A stretch of DNA of 59,612 bases. It comes from Candidatus Rokuibacteriota bacterium (GTDB lineage: Bacteria; Methylomirabilota; Methylomirabilia; Rokubacteriales; CSP1-6). The translations under genes and the position numbers were made by a program. Shown here in pieces: positions 34,572-44,631 of this stretch. The stretch is taken from NCBI GenBank assembly GCA_016179965.1, contig JACPCF010000014.1, positions 1 through 59,612 on the forward strand, in the 5' to 3' direction. The notes under the pieces were generated by a model. The model made no database searches and had not been told where the DNA came from. It worked only from the letters and a program-made list of their open reading frames with translations. Within the stretch, counting starts at the first letter, position 1; each line of letters opens with the position of its first letter.

Positions 34572-37500
34572 ATGCGCTGCCCCCAGTGTCAGGAAGAGAA
34601 TCCGCCGCAGGCTAAGTTCTGCAACGCCTGCGGGACCCGGTTCCACGTCCTCTGTCCCGCGTGCGCCCACGCCAACGCCCCGGGAAGCCGCTTCTGCAGC
34701 GAGTGCGGGCGGGCGCTGGGCGAGGGGGTCGTGTCCACGCCTCCCACGAAGTTCGCCTCTCCCCAATCCTACGTGCCGAGGCACCTCGTCGAGAGGATCC
34801 TGACCTCCCGGAGCGCCCTCGAGGGCGAGCGGAAACAGGTCACAGTCCTCTTCGCCGACCTCAAGGGCTCCATGGAGCTGCTCGCCGACCGCGACCCGGA
34901 GGACGCCCGAAAGCTCCTCGACCCGGTCCTAGAGCGCATGATGGAGGCCGTCCACCGCTACGAGGGGACCGTCAACCAGGTGATGGGCGACGGGATCATG
35001 GCGCTGTTCGGCGCCCCCCTGGCCCACGAAGACCACGCCGTGCGGGCCTGTTACGCGGCGCTCTCGATGCAGGAGCAGGTGAAACGGTACGCCGAGGAGG
35101 CTCAGCGGACGGCGGGCGTTCCCATCCACGTTCGCGTGGGCCTGAACTCGGGGGAGGTGGTGGTCCGGTCCATCGGGAGCGACCTCCACATGGATTACAC
35201 GGCGGTCGGGCAGACGACGCACCTCGCCGCCCGGATGGAGCAGATGGCGATGCCCGGATCGGTCTTGCTCACCGCCGACGTCCTGCGGCTGGTCGAAGGC
35301 CACGTCCTGGTCAAGCCCCTCGGATCCGTGCCGATCAAAGGGCTGGAGGCCCCGATCGACGTCTACGAGCTCACCGGGGCCGGGCCGGCGCGCTCCCGCC
35401 TTCAGGCCGCCGCGGCCCGCGGGCTCACGCGCTTCGTCGGGCGCCAGGGCGAGCTGGAGGCTCTCCGCGGGGCCCTGGAACGGGCCGGCGCCGGCCAGGG
35501 CCAGGTCGTGGCCCTCGTGGGGGAGCCGGGGATAGGCAAGTCCCGCCTCTTCTGGGAGTTCACCCGCTCCCACCGGACCCAGGGATGGTTGATCCTCGAG
35601 AGCTCGTCGGTCTCCTACGGAAAGGCGACCGCCCACCTGCCCGTCATCGACCTTCTCAAGACGTATCTCCAGGTCGAAGACGGCGAGACGACCCAACGGG
35701 TCCGCGAGAAGGTGACCGGCAAGGCGCTCACCCTGGACGAGCGACTCAAAGAGATCATCCCCCCGCTGCTCTGGCTGCTGGAGGCCCTCCCCGACGACGA
35801 CCCGTTCAGGTCCTTGGATCCCCGCCAGCGTCCGGGGCGGATCCTGGACGCCGTCAAGGCCCTCCTGCTCAGGGAGAGCCAGCGCCAACCCCTGGTGCTG
35901 GTCTTCGAGGATCTGCACTGGATCGATTCGGAGACCCAGACGCTCCTCGACAGTCTGGTCGAGGGCCTCCCGACCGCCCGGTTGCTCCTCCTGGTCAACT
36001 ACCGCCCGGAGTACCGTCACGGCTGGGGGGGCAAGACGTACTACACCCAGCTCCGGATAGACCCCCTGCCCCCCGAGAGCTGCGAGGAAGTGCTTCAGGC
36101 CCTCATCGGAGATGACCCCGGCGTGGCGCCACTGAAGCACCTCCTGACGGATCGGACCGAGGGGAACCCGTTCTTCCTGGAGGAGAGCGTCCGGAGCCTG
36201 GTCGAGGCCAGGGTCCTGATCGGCGAGCGCGGAGCGTACCGCCTCGCGACCCCCCTCCAGGCGATCCAGGTGCCGGCCACCGTGCAGGCCGTCCTGGCGG
36301 CCCGGATCGACCGGCTCGACCCGGAGGAGAAGACCCTACTCCAGACGGCGGCGGTGATCGGCAAAGACGTGCCTCTTCCGCTCCTCCAAGCGGTGGCCGA
36401 CCAGCCCGAGGACGCGCTTCGCCGGGGGCTCGCCCATCTCCAGGCGGCGGAGTTCCTCTACGAAACGAGCCTCTTTCCGATCCCCGAGTACACCTTCAAG
36501 CACGCGCTGACCCTCGAGGTCGCCTACGGGAGCCTTCTCCAGGAACGGAGACGCGCCCTCCACGCCCGGATCGTCGAAGCCATCGAGCGGCTGTATGCCG
36601 ACCGCCTGGCGGAGCACACCGACCGGCTCGCCCACCACGCGTTCAGGGGCGAGGTGTGGGACAAAGCCGTCGCCTATCTCCATCAGTCGGGCGCGAGCGC
36701 GTCCCCGCCGACGATGGCCTCCTCCTTCTGGTGGATCGGCGAGCACGACCGGGCCGTCGAGGCGGGGAAGTTCGAGCTCCACGTCGCCGCCGACTTCCGG
36801 GACTTCGGGGGGAAGGTGGTGGCGAATTTCCGCGTGGGCCAGGCCTACCACGCCCTCGGCGACTACGGGCAGGCCGTGGACTTTCTGGGGAGGGCCGTCG
36901 GAGAGCTCGAGGGCGATCTGGCCCGTGAGCACTTCGGCCTGATCGCCCCGGTCTCGGTCCTGTCCCGGACGTGGCTCGTCTTGTGCCTTTCTGAGCGCGG
37001 AGAGTTCGCCGAGGGAATCGCCCGCGGAGAAGAGGCCGCCCGCTTCGCCGAGGCCATCGATCATCCGTACAGCCTCATGCTCACGCATTTCGGCATCGGC
37101 AGCCTCCACCTCCTCAAGGGGGACCTCGCCAAGACCATCCCCGCGCTGGAGCGCAGCCTGGCCCTGGGCCGGGCCGCGAGCATCCCGCTCCTCTTCCCCT
37201 TCGTCGCCTCGTCCCTCGGCTCCGCCTACGCCCTTGCGGGGCGCGTCGCCGAGGCCGTTCCCCTCCTGGAGCAGGGTGTCGAGCAGGCCGCCTCCATGAA
37301 GCTCATGGCCCTTCACTCCCAGAGGGTCGCGTGGCTCGGCGAGGCCCATCTGCTGGCTGGCCGCCGTGACAGCGCGCTTCAGCTGGCCGGCTGGGCCCTC
37401 AATCTCTCCCGCCAGCTCAAGGAGCGCGCCAACCAGGCCTGGGCCCTCCGGCTCCTCGGCGAGATCCACCTGCACTCCGACGCGCCGGATCTCGAGCGGG

Positions 37501-37718
37501 CCGAAGCCTCCTACGGGGAGGCCCTCGCCCTGGCCGACGAGCTCGGAATGCGCCCCCTTGCGGCGCGCTGCCACCTCGGCCTGGGCACGCTGTGCCGCAC
37601 GCTCGGATCATCGGAGCAGGCGCGGGCCGAGCTCTCCGCCGCCGTCGAGATCTTCCGGTCGATGGAGATGACGTTCTGGCAGGCGCGGGCCGAGGCCTTC
37701 CTCAACGAGTCGAGCTGA
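34572..37718 (+). CDS. Double zinc ribbon - class III nucleotidyl cyclase - AAA ATPase - TPR regulator
   Basis: 1048 residues. Two zinc ribbons open the protein (Cys 3/6/17/20 and 28/31/42/45). The cyclase domain (about 88-270) has VTVLFADLKGSMEL with the first metal Asp, and VMGDGIMALFGAP with the second. An STAND/AAA ATPase follows, with Walker A GEPGIGKS (about 317-324) and Walker B LVLVFEDLHWID; the C-terminal 350 residues are helical TPR-like repeats. Such proteins couple a nucleotide signal to large-scale sensing in the cytoplasm. Start as the ATG before CPQCQ. The ligand and partner are unknown. Confidence 0.93.
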   Translation: MRCPQCQEENPPQAKFCNACGTRFHVLCPACAHANAPGSRFCSECGRALGEGVVSTPPTKFASPQSYVPRHLVERILTSRSALEGERKQVTVLFADLKGSMELLADRDPEDARKLLDPVLERMMEAVHRYEGTVNQVMGDGIMALFGAPLAHEDHAVRACYAALSMQEQVKRYAEEAQRTAGVPIHVRVGLNSGEVVVRSIGSDLHMDYTAVGQTTHLAARMEQMAMPGSVLLTADVLRLVEGHVLVKPLGSVPIKGLEAPIDVYELTGAGPARSRLQAAAARGLTRFVGRQGELEALRGALERAGAGQGQVVALVGEPGIGKSRLFWEFTRSHRTQGWLILESSSVSYGKATAHLPVIDLLKTYLQVEDGETTQRVREKVTGKALTLDERLKEIIPPLLWLLEALPDDDPFRSLDPRQRPGRILDAVKALLLRESQRQPLVLVFEDLHWIDSETQTLLDSLVEGLPTARLLLLVNYRPEYRHGWGGKTYYTQLRIDPLPPESCEEVLQALIGDDPGVAPLKHLLTDRTEGNPFFLEESVRSLVEARVLIGERGAYRLATPLQAIQVPATVQAVLAARIDRLDPEEKTLLQTAAVIGKDVPLPLLQAVADQPEDALRRGLAHLQAAEFLYETSLFPIPEYTFKHALTLEVAYGSLLQERRRALHARIVEAIERLYADRLAEHTDRLAHHAFRGEVWDKAVAYLHQSGASASPPTMASSFWWIGEHDRAVEAGKFELHVAADFRDFGGKVVANFRVGQAYHALGDYGQAVDFLGRAVGELEGDLAREHFGLIAPVSVLSRTWLVLCLSERGEFAEGIARGEEAARFAEAIDHPYSLMLTHFGIGSLHLLKGDLAKTIPALERSLALGRAASIPLLFPFVASSLGSAYALAGRVAEAVPLLEQGVEQAASMKLMALHSQRVAWLGEAHLLAGRRDSALQLAGWALNLSRQLKERANQAWALRLLGEIHLHSDAPDLERAEASYGEALALADELGMRPLAARCHLGLGTLCRTLGSSEQARAELSAAVEIFRSMEMTFWQARAEAFLNESS

Positions 37719-37724
37719 CCCCCC

Positions 37725-38729
37725 TCAGCCCACCAGGGGGCGGACTTTCTCCGCCAGGAGCCGCATCGCGCGGGTGACCGTCTCGTGGGACATTCCGGGC
37801 CAGTGGAGCCGGAAGAGCAGCGTGGTCGCTCCCGTGGCCGCCACGCAGCGCCGGATCTCGGCCGCGCACTCGGACGGATCGCCCAGGATGAACCGGTCGC
37901 GAATGAGGTCGTCGAAGGCCTGGGTCATGTCGTCATCCCGCGGCAGGGCGCGGTGCTGGCCCCACTGGACGTAGGCCCGGTACTTCTGCTCGAGGTGGGG
38001 CCGCGCCAGTCGGACCGCCTCGGCGCGGCTCTCGGCCACGCAGATCTCCCTCATCATCGGCAATTCCGCCGGGAAGGGCCTTCCATCTCGCTTCAGCGCC
38101 GCCCGGTACAGCCCCATCTGCCTCCCGATCGTCTCAAGCGTTGCGTGGGGGTTGATGATCCAGGCATCGCCGATCTCGGCCGCACGTTCCACGGCCCGGT
38201 CATTGTTCGCGGCCACCCAGATCGGCGGGTGAGGGCGCTGGACGGGCCGCAGCGCGGTGCGGGCGCCGGCCAGCCGGCAGTACGGCGAGTCGAACGTGAC
38301 CGCCTCCCCCGCCCAGAGCCGCCGGATCACCTCCAGGTGGCTGAGCAGTCGAGAGACGCGTTCCCCCTTTGAGAGGCCGAAGGCCTGATCCTCGACGTCG
38401 CGGTAGCCGAGGCCCACGCCGAAGATGAAACGCCCGCCCGTCAGGATGTCCAGCGTCGCGACTTCCTCCGCCACCGCCACCGGGTTCAGGAGGGAGAGCA
38501 GGTAGATCGTGATGCCCACTCGCATCGGGCCGGCCTCAGCCGCCAGTCGGGCGGCGGCAACTGCCGGCTGCAGCATCTGGAACTCGTTGACGAGGAAGTG
38601 CTGGCCAAAGAGGATCAGGTCGAAGCCCAGCGCTCGGGCGAGGCGCACCTGTTCGATCGTCTCGGCGAAGCGCTCGGCGAGCGGCTCCGACGGGAGATGC
38701 TGGTTGGTGATGAGAAGCCCGAAGCGCAT
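37725..38729 (-). CDS. LLM-class flavin/F420-dependent oxidoreductase
   Basis: 334 residues from the ATG at 38729 (GAGGG five bases upstream; a GTG at 38741 is possible). MRFGLLITNQHLP, FDLILFGQHFL, VGITIYLLSLLNPVAVAEEVA and GGRFIFGVGLGYRDVE are luciferase-like family marks. It is convergent with the cyclase gene, with only 6 bases between the stop codons, and has its own promoter. F420 is likely the cofactor given the cof genes, but FMN cannot be excluded. Confidence 0.9.
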   Translation of the reverse strand: MRFGLLITNQHLPSEPLAERFAETIEQVRLARALGFDLILFGQHFLVNEFQMLQPAVAAARLAAEAGPMRVGITIYLLSLLNPVAVAEEVATLDILTGGRFIFGVGLGYRDVEDQAFGLSKGERVSRLLSHLEVIRRLWAGEAVTFDSPYCRLAGARTALRPVQRPHPPIWVAANNDRAVERAAEIGDAWIINPHATLETIGRQMGLYRAALKRDGRPFPAELPMMREICVAESRAEAVRLARPHLEQKYRAYVQWGQHRALPRDDDMTQAFDDLIRDRFILGDPSECAAEIRRCVAATGATTLLFRLHWPGMSHETVTRAMRLLAEKVRPLVG

Positions 38730-38752
38730 TGATTCCCTCACGCTACGGGGGC

Positions 38753-38781
38753 ACAGTATGTCGCCGCCCGGTTGCTGTCAA
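38753..38781 (-). promoter_or_regulatory. Promoter of the LLM oxidoreductase
   Basis: Minus strand TTGACA (38781-38776), 17-base spacer, TACTGT (38758-38753), 24 bases before the ATG at 38729. Confidence 0.65.
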
Positions 38782-38824
38782 GGCGGTGCTTGACTGAAAC
38801 GCTCGGGTGAAATGGAGGAGAACC

Positions 38825-39220
38825 ATGCTGGGTGACGTCGTGGAACTATCGGTTGTGGTGCGGGATCTCGACAGCGCGGTCGAGCGGTTCACGCGCCTCT
38901 TCGGCCTGCGGGGCCATCGCCGTGGAACCTCCGAGGAATTCGGCTTCAAGAACGCCATCCTGCCGACGGGCATCGGCCACATCGAGCTGCTCCAGCCGAC
39001 CGAGCCCACGAAGCACGTGGCCCGCTTCCTGGAGAGGCACGGCGAAGGCGTCTATCTGGTCGGCTTCGAGGTCAAGGACATCCCGAAGGCTGTGGCCCAT
39101 CTCCGGGCCCAGGGCGTGCGCGTCGAGCAGGGGAGACCCGACTTGGTGTGGGTCCACCCGCGCGATGCCCACGGGGTGTTCGTGGAGCTGCGCACGCGGG
39201 AAGACTACACGTTGGCGTAG
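38825..39220 (+). CDS. VOC-family protein (glyoxalase / methylmalonyl-CoA epimerase-like)
   Basis: 131 residues. Two paired beta-alpha-beta units: VVELSVVVRDLDSAVERFTRLFG and GVYLVGFEVKDIPKAVAHLRAQGV. The metal ligands are partly changed: the usual N-terminal His is Val/Ser, while Glu in GHIELLQP, His in WVHPRDAHG and Glu in VFVELR remain. It looks most like methylmalonyl-CoA epimerases (HxxDAHGVFVEL), but one ligand appears to be missing. ATG 38825 has GGAGGAG upstream. Confidence 0.85.
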   Translation: MLGDVVELSVVVRDLDSAVERFTRLFGLRGHRRGTSEEFGFKNAILPTGIGHIELLQPTEPTKHVARFLERHGEGVYLVGFEVKDIPKAVAHLRAQGVRVEQGRPDLVWVHPRDAHGVFVELRTREDYTLA

Positions 39221-39225
39221 CCGGG

Positions 39226-39834
39226 TTACTCGGAGCGGCTGTCGGCCAGCTTCTGCTTGATGCGCTCGACGAGGGCCTGGTAAGAGGCGCGCTGGATGAT
39301 CTGGTCGAACTGGGCGCGGTAGTTGCTGACGAGGCTGATCCCCTCGACCGAGACGTCGTAGATCAGCCAGCGCTCGTCCCGCCGGTGGAGGCGAAACATC
39401 ACGGCGGCCTCCTGGCCACGGCGGGTGGCGACACGCGCCTGGACCGCCGAGAAGTCCCCGTCCACGGACTCACCGACGAACTGAATGCGCTCGCCCTGGT
39501 AGAGCTTGATCTGGGGCAGGTAGGTCCGATCCAGGAGGGCGCGGAAGAGCGCGACGAACTCCTCCCGCTCCGCGTCGGTGAGCGGCCGCCAGTGGCGGCC
39601 CAGGGCGCGCCGGGAGATCTCCGTGAAGTCCAAGAGATCGATCACCGCCGCGCGGACGGCGGCCTGGCGCTCCGGTGCCCGGGCCTCGGCCTGGAGCGCC
39701 GGGTCGTCCAGGATCTGGGTCACCTTCTCGGCGGCCGCCCGCAGCTGGTCGGTCGGGGCTCCGGCCCCCGCCGGGATGGGGAGGAGCGCGAGGGCCGCGA
39801 CCAGGCCGAGGATCGGAAGGCGCAGGCCCCCCAT
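39226..39834 (-). CDS. mlaC: MlaC/Ttg2D-like phospholipid-binding protein
   Basis: 202 residues. A signal peptide (1-25, ending AGAGAPTD) sends it to the periplasm. LDFTEISRRALGRHWRPLTDAEREEFVALF and YDVSVEGISLVSNYRAQFDQII, in part, are the family signatures; MlaC carries phospholipid between the outer membrane and the MlaFEDB complex. No mlaD, E or F gene is near. It is convergent with the VOC gene, with 5 bases between the stop codons. Confidence 0.9.
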   Translation of the reverse strand: MGGLRLPILGLVAALALLPIPAGAGAPTDQLRAAAEKVTQILDDPALQAEARAPERQAAVRAAVIDLLDFTEISRRALGRHWRPLTDAEREEFVALFRALLDRTYLPQIKLYQGERIQFVGESVDGDFSAVQARVATRRGQEAAVMFRLHRRDERWLIYDVSVEGISLVSNYRAQFDQIIQRASYQALVERIKQKLADSRSE

Positions 39835-39863
39835 GGCCCCAGTGTACGACAGGGACGGGCGCG

Positions 39864-39892
39864 TTGACAGTCACCCCCGGGTGTGATCTAAG
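39864..39892 (+). promoter_or_regulatory. Promoter before the isochorismatase gene
   Basis: TTGACA (39864-39869), 17-base spacer, TCTAAG (39887-39892); the ATG follows 10 bases later with AAGGA between, so the leader would be very short. Confidence 0.5.
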
Positions 39893-39902
39893 AAGGAAAC
39901 CG

Positions 39903-40512
39903 ATGGTCACCCTCCCCACCCGCCCCAAGCCCGTGGAGCTCGACCCGGCGCGCACCGCGCTGATCATCGCGGGATGTTCGACCTGGCCGGGCTCGACATC
40001 TCCGGCGCCCAGAGCGTGGTGGGGAGCATCCGGGGCATCCTGGACGTGGCGCGGCCCGCGGGACTCAAGGTCGTGTACCTCCAGATCGGCTACCGCCCCG
40101 ACCTGCAGGACAGTGGGGGCCCATCCTCTCCGAACTGGCACAAGGAGCTGGCGTTGGTCCTGATGCGCGAGCGCCCCGAGCTGGCCGGGAAGCTCCTCGT
40201 CCACGGCACCTGGGACTTCGCGATCGTGGACGAGCTGAAGCCCGAGCCCGGCGACGTGCTCATCCCCAAGTCCCGCTACAGCGGCTTCGCCGGCACCCCC
40301 CTCGATTCGGTGCTCCGCACGGCCGGCGTCCGGCACCTCATCTTCACGGGCGTCGCCACGAATGTGTGCGTGGAGTACTGGCCCATCCTGGTCTCCGACG
40401 CGACGCTGCAGGCGGGCCCCCCGAGCCAGCAGGCCGCCACGGTCTTCAACGTCGAGACGTTCTTCGGCTGGGTCACCACGAGCCGCGACCTGATCGCCTG
40501 CCTGCGCCAGGG

Positions 40513-40516
<4 letters not shown>
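39903..40516 (+). pseudogene. Isochorismatase-family hydrolase, frame-broken at the catalytic Asp
   Basis: The N-terminus (PVELDPARTALII) begins at ATG 39903. It is followed at once, out of frame, by MFDLAGLDISGAQSVV and the rest of the domain to 40516. The segment between, which in this family reads like VDMQNDFxxPGG with the catalytic Asp, is missing; about 31 bases appear deleted at 39969-39973. The Lys (IPKSRYSGF) and Cys (VATNVCVE) of the Asp-Lys-Cys triad remain. As drawn, no active enzyme could be made. A restart at ATG 39974 would lack the first strand. Confidence 0.88.
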
Positions 40517-41229
<713 letters not shown>

Positions 41230-41236
41230 ACCTGTT

Positions 41237-41287
41237 CCCGTCACTCTCCCCTCTCCCCCATCGGGGGAGAGGATAAAGGTGAGGGGG
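41237..41287. repeat. Dispersed palindromic repeat, complete copy
   Basis: CCCGTCACTCTCCCCTCTCC, then CCC-AT-CGGGGGAGAGG, then ATAAAGGTGAGGGGG. Same inverted structure as the 18507 copy. It lies between the ATPase and binding-protein genes of one operon, where it may set relative expression. Confidence 0.75.
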
Positions 41288-41311
41288 ACCACTGAAAGGG
41301 AGGGAACCACC

Positions 41312-42520
41312 ATGACCATGAAGCGGCGGGAATTCCTCACGACCTCGGCCGGCGGCGCCGCCGCGCTCACCGTGCTGCGCGGCAAGGCCTGGGGCCAGGC
41401 CAAGCCCGTGAAGGTCGGCTACACGCTCTCGGGCACGGGGCCCTACTCGGTGGGCGCCGGGATCACCCAGGGGCCGAACTACACCCTGTGGCAGGAGCAG
41501 GTCAACGCCAAGGGCGGCCTCCTGGTAAAGGGTGAGGGGCGGCGCCCCATCGAGTTCATCTCGATCGACGATCGGAGCGAGCACGAGACGGCGGTGCGGT
41601 TCTACGAGAAGCTGATGACCGACGACAAGGTGGACCTGATTCTGCCGCCCTGGGGGACCGCGATGAACTTCGCCGTGGCGCCGGTGGCCAACAAGTACGG
41701 CTACCCGATGCTCGGCCCCACGGCCGTCTCGAACAAGCTGAAGGAGCTCTCCCTCCCTTACTTCTACGCGCTCCTCGCCCAGCCGGATCCGATAATGGAG
41801 GCGTTCGTCGGGCTCCTGAAGGATCTCAAGGCCCAGGGGAAGATCTCGAAGATCGGTCTCGCCTACGTCAATGACCTCTTCGGGATCGAGTTGTACAACA
41901 GCGCGACGCCTCACCTCAAGCAGGCGGGCCTCGACGTGGTGGACACGAAGAGCTACCCGCTCGGCGCCAAGGACCTCTCGCCGATCCTCAAGGGCTTCAA
42001 GGCGGCGGGGGCCGACGTCTTCCTCGGTCTCACCTACCCGCCCGACAACATCCTCGCCACCACCCAAGCGAAGGAGGTGGACTGGAACCCGGCCGTCTTC
42101 CTCACCGCCGTCGGGACCGCCTTCCCCTTCTACCGCGACCGCTTCAAGGGCGCCGACGGGGTGATGGGGATCGCCGGCTGGAATCCCAAGGTGAAGATCG
42201 CGGGCGCCAGGGAGTACTTCGACGCCCACGTGAAGAAGCACCAGAAAGAGCCCGACCGGTGGGCGAGCGCCTTCGCCTACGCGTCGCTCCAGATCCTCGA
42301 GCGCTGCGTGGGAGAGGTGGGGCTCGACCGCAAGAAGATCAAGGAGATGCTGGACTCGACGGAGTTCCAGACCGTCGGGGGCCCGATCAAGTTTGTCAAG
42401 GGGATGAACGTCTCGACGCCCGGCATGGTCGGGCAGTGGCAGAAGGGCGAGTTCGAGATCCTCTGGCCGAAGAGCAGGGCGACAGGGACGCCGGTGGTTC
42501 CCAAGCCCGCCTGGGCGTGA
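41312..42520 (+). CDS. ABC transporter substrate-binding protein (LivJ/K-type, Tat signal)
   Basis: 402 residues. MTMKRREFLTTSAGGAAALT is a twin-arginine signal (KRREFLT), so the protein is exported folded. VKVGYTLSGTGPYSVGAGITQ begins a Peripla_BP_6 domain; DRSEHETAVRFYEKLM and LTYPPDNILATTQAKEVDWNP are typical. ATG 41312 follows AAGGGAGGG. Substrates in this family range from amino acids to aromatic acids and amides. Its stop overlaps the permease start by 4 bases. Confidence 0.92.
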   Translation: MTMKRREFLTTSAGGAAALTVLRGKAWGQAKPVKVGYTLSGTGPYSVGAGITQGPNYTLWQEQVNAKGGLLVKGEGRRPIEFISIDDRSEHETAVRFYEKLMTDDKVDLILPPWGTAMNFAVAPVANKYGYPMLGPTAVSNKLKELSLPYFYALLAQPDPIMEAFVGLLKDLKAQGKISKIGLAYVNDLFGIELYNSATPHLKQAGLDVVDTKSYPLGAKDLSPILKGFKAAGADVFLGLTYPPDNILATTQAKEVDWNPAVFLTAVGTAFPFYRDRFKGADGVMGIAGWNPKVKIAGAREYFDAHVKKHQKEPDRWASAFAYASLQILERCVGEVGLDRKKIKEMLDSTEFQTVGGPIKFVKGMNVSTPGMVGQWQKGEFEILWPKSRATGTPVVPKPAWA

Positions 42521-43392
42521 ACCCGACGCTGCTGGTTGATATTGTCGTCGGGGGGCTGATCACCGGCGGCATCTACGCGCTCGTGGCCCTGGGCCTCAAC
42601 CTCCAGTACGGGCTCATGCGCGTGCTGAACGTGGCCCACGGTGAATTCCTCATGGTGGGCGCGTACCTCACCTACTCGCTGCACACCGCGTGGGGAGTGA
42701 ACCCGCTCCTCACGCTCCTCGTCACGGGGCCGGCGTCGTTCGGCGCCGGCCTCGTGCTCCACCGGCTGCTCTACGCGCGCGTCCTGGCGGCGGGCGAGGC
42801 GCCCGAGGCGCTGGAGTCCCGCTCGCTCCTCCTCTCCTTCGGCCTGCTGTTCGTCCTCCAGAACGCGGCGCTCCTCATCTGGAGCGCCGACCTCAAGGGC
42901 TACAGCTACCTTTCGATTCCGTTCCGTTTCCTCGGCTCGGTCTTCCCCGCCAACCGGCTCGTGGCCGCAGGGGTGGCCCTGGCAGTGAGCGTCGCCTTCT
43001 ACGTCTTTCTCAAGCGGAGCTTCACGGGCAAGGCGATCCGGGCTTTGATGCAGGACCCCGAGGGCGCGCAGCTCGCCGGCATCAACCTCTCCCGCGTCCA
43101 CGGGCTCTGCTTCGGCATCGGCATCGCCATGTCCGCCGTCACGGGCTCGCTGATCAGCATGCTGTTCGAATTGACACCCTTCATTGGCCTTCCGTATACC
43201 GTGACAGCGCTCGTGGTCGTCATCCTGGGGGGCCTCGGCAACGTCGTCGGGAGCCTCCTGGGCGGGCTGATCCTCGGGCTGGTGGAGACGGCGAGCGTGT
43301 ACCTAACGGCCTCGGACATCCGCCTGATTGCCTCCTACGGCGTCCTCTCGCTCATTCTGATTCTCAAACCCTCTGGCCTCTTTGGCCGCTAA
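42517..43392 (+). CDS. ABC transporter permease, LivH type
   Basis: 291 residues, about eight membrane segments. GGLITGGIYALVALGLNLQYG, then RVLNVAHGEFLMVGAYL, then LAGINLSRVHGLCFGIG and ILGGLGNVVGSLLGGLILGL are LivH landmarks. GTG start coupled to the binding protein; overlaps livM by 11 bases. Confidence 0.93.
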   Translation: MNPTLLVDIVVGGLITGGIYALVALGLNLQYGLMRVLNVAHGEFLMVGAYLTYSLHTAWGVNPLLTLLVTGPASFGAGLVLHRLLYARVLAAGEAPEALESRSLLLSFGLLFVLQNAALLIWSADLKGYSYLSIPFRFLGSVFPANRLVAAGVALAVSVAFYVFLKRSFTGKAIRALMQDPEGAQLAGINLSRVHGLCFGIGIAMSAVTGSLISMLFELTPFIGLPYTVTALVVVILGGLGNVVGSLLGGLILGLVETASVYLTASDIRLIASYGVLSLILILKPSGLFGR

Positions 43393-44302
43393 GGTCGCTC
43401 TCGCCGTCCTCGTCATGGCGCTGGTGGCGGCGCCGGAGATTCTTTCCCCCTATTACCGCTCGCTCGCCCTGGCGATCCTGGCCGACGTGGCCCTCGCCGT
43501 GTCGTGGGCTTTCTTCTCTGGCCCGTCCCGGTATCTTTCACTGGCCACCGGCGCGTTCTTCGGGGCCGGCGCCTACGTCACGGCGATCGCCGGCGCGCGC
43601 CTCCCCTGGCCGCTTCCCGTGCTCGGGGGGGCGCTGATCGGCTGCGCGATGGCGCTGGTGGTCGGTGCGCTCGCGCTCCGGCTCCGCGGGCCCTACTTCG
43701 CCGTCTTCACCTTCGGCCTGGCCGAGCTCGCCAAGCACTCGCTGATCTGGTACGAGACCGGCGTGACCGGGACGGTAGGGCGGCTCATCCTCGCTCCCCC
43801 AGGGCCGTGGACTCTCTACTACACGGTCCTCTGCCTGGCCGGCCTCGCGGTGCTGACGGCCCTCCTGCTGCGCCGCTCGCGGTGGGGCTACGCCCTCGCC
43901 GGAATCGGGGCGGACGAGGAGCGCGCGGAGACCCTCGGGATCGACACGACCCGCGTCAAGATCGGGACGTTCGCCCTGAGCGCCGCCTTCATGGGCGCCG
44001 TCGGCGCCGCCATGGCGCCCCGCTGGACTTACCTCGACCCTCAGGTCTTCAACCCGTTCGTGTCGTTCCAGACCGTCATCATGGCGCTTCTGGGCGGCGC
44101 GACGACCGTTGCCGGGCCGATCATCGGGGCCGTCTTTCTCGGGCTGGCCTCAGAGATCCTCCTGCTCAAGTTCAGGTATTTCTACATGCTCGGCCTCGGG
44201 CTCACCCTGATCGTGGTGGTGCTCGCGCTGCCATCGGGGCTGTCCGGCCTGGCGGCCCGCCTCCGCGCCTCGCCCTCCCCTCTCCCCCGCCCTCAGCCTT
44301 GA
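43382..44302 (+). CDS. ABC transporter permease, LivM type
   Basis: 306 residues with about nine membrane segments. YLSLATGAFFGAGAYVTAI, then RLRGPYFAVFTFGLAEL, then GIDTTRVKIGTFALSAAFMG and LGGATTVAGPIIGAVFLG match LivM. TTG start at 43382 within the end of livH; an ATG at 43415 is the alternative but would cut the first helix. The C-terminal residues SPSPLPRPQP come from a CCCTCCCCTCTCCCCC stretch like the dispersed repeat. Last gene of the transporter operon. Confidence 0.9.
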   Translation: MAAKVALAVLVMALVAAPEILSPYYRSLALAILADVALAVSWAFFSGPSRYLSLATGAFFGAGAYVTAIAGARLPWPLPVLGGALIGCAMALVVGALALRLRGPYFAVFTFGLAELAKHSLIWYETGVTGTVGRLILAPPGPWTLYYTVLCLAGLAVLTALLLRRSRWGYALAGIGADEERAETLGIDTTRVKIGTFALSAAFMGAVGAAMAPRWTYLDPQVFNPFVSFQTVIMALLGGATTVAGPIIGAVFLGLASEILLLKFRYFYMLGLGLTLIVVVLALPSGLSGLAARLRASPSPLPRPQP

Positions 44303-44397
44303 CCCCGGCGCGAACTCTTCAGGCCCGATCACATCGCCTGGCGGTCACCGGGTTCGCGACGACCGGCGTCACGTGCTTCCCGTGGGCCTAACGGTGA

Positions 44398-44631
44398 TTA
44401 GGTATTTTCAGCCGTCACTTTCGACCTTGCGTCTGGAGGGCCGCTTCCGGCAAATCGGGGTTGAGCCGCCCGCACGTCTCGCACCAACACCATCTCACGC
44501 TCGTTTGTGCGACCCAACATTCCGCCGGGGCCGAAGGTCTCCTCGTTCCAGGCATGGAGGCTCTCCCAGCGCAGATGGTCGGCGAACGTCCTTTGCACTA
44601 ATCGGTCTTCGCTGTTGATGTCGGTGATCAC
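44398..44631 (-). pseudogene. hsdR: Type I restriction endonuclease HsdR, N-terminal stub
   Basis: Starts with GTG at 44631, overlapping the AbiEii stop by 4 bases. It reads ITDINSEDRLVQRTFADHL, then AWNEETFGPGGMLGRTNERE and VLVRDVRA, the conserved N-terminus of HsdR proteins. The frame then shifts: in the next frame the DNA encodes RLNPDLPEAALQT, the expected continuation, before everything is lost near 44430. The remaining ~950 residues, and hsdM/hsdS, are absent. It marks the broken end of a former defence region beside the Liv operon. Confidence 0.8.

Noticed and set aside
44386-44480. Possible second attC on the minus strand (GTTAGGC core near 44392, GCTCAAC near 44467)
   Set aside because: The inner arms do not pair in an attC-like way, and the sequence is better explained as the hsdR stub.
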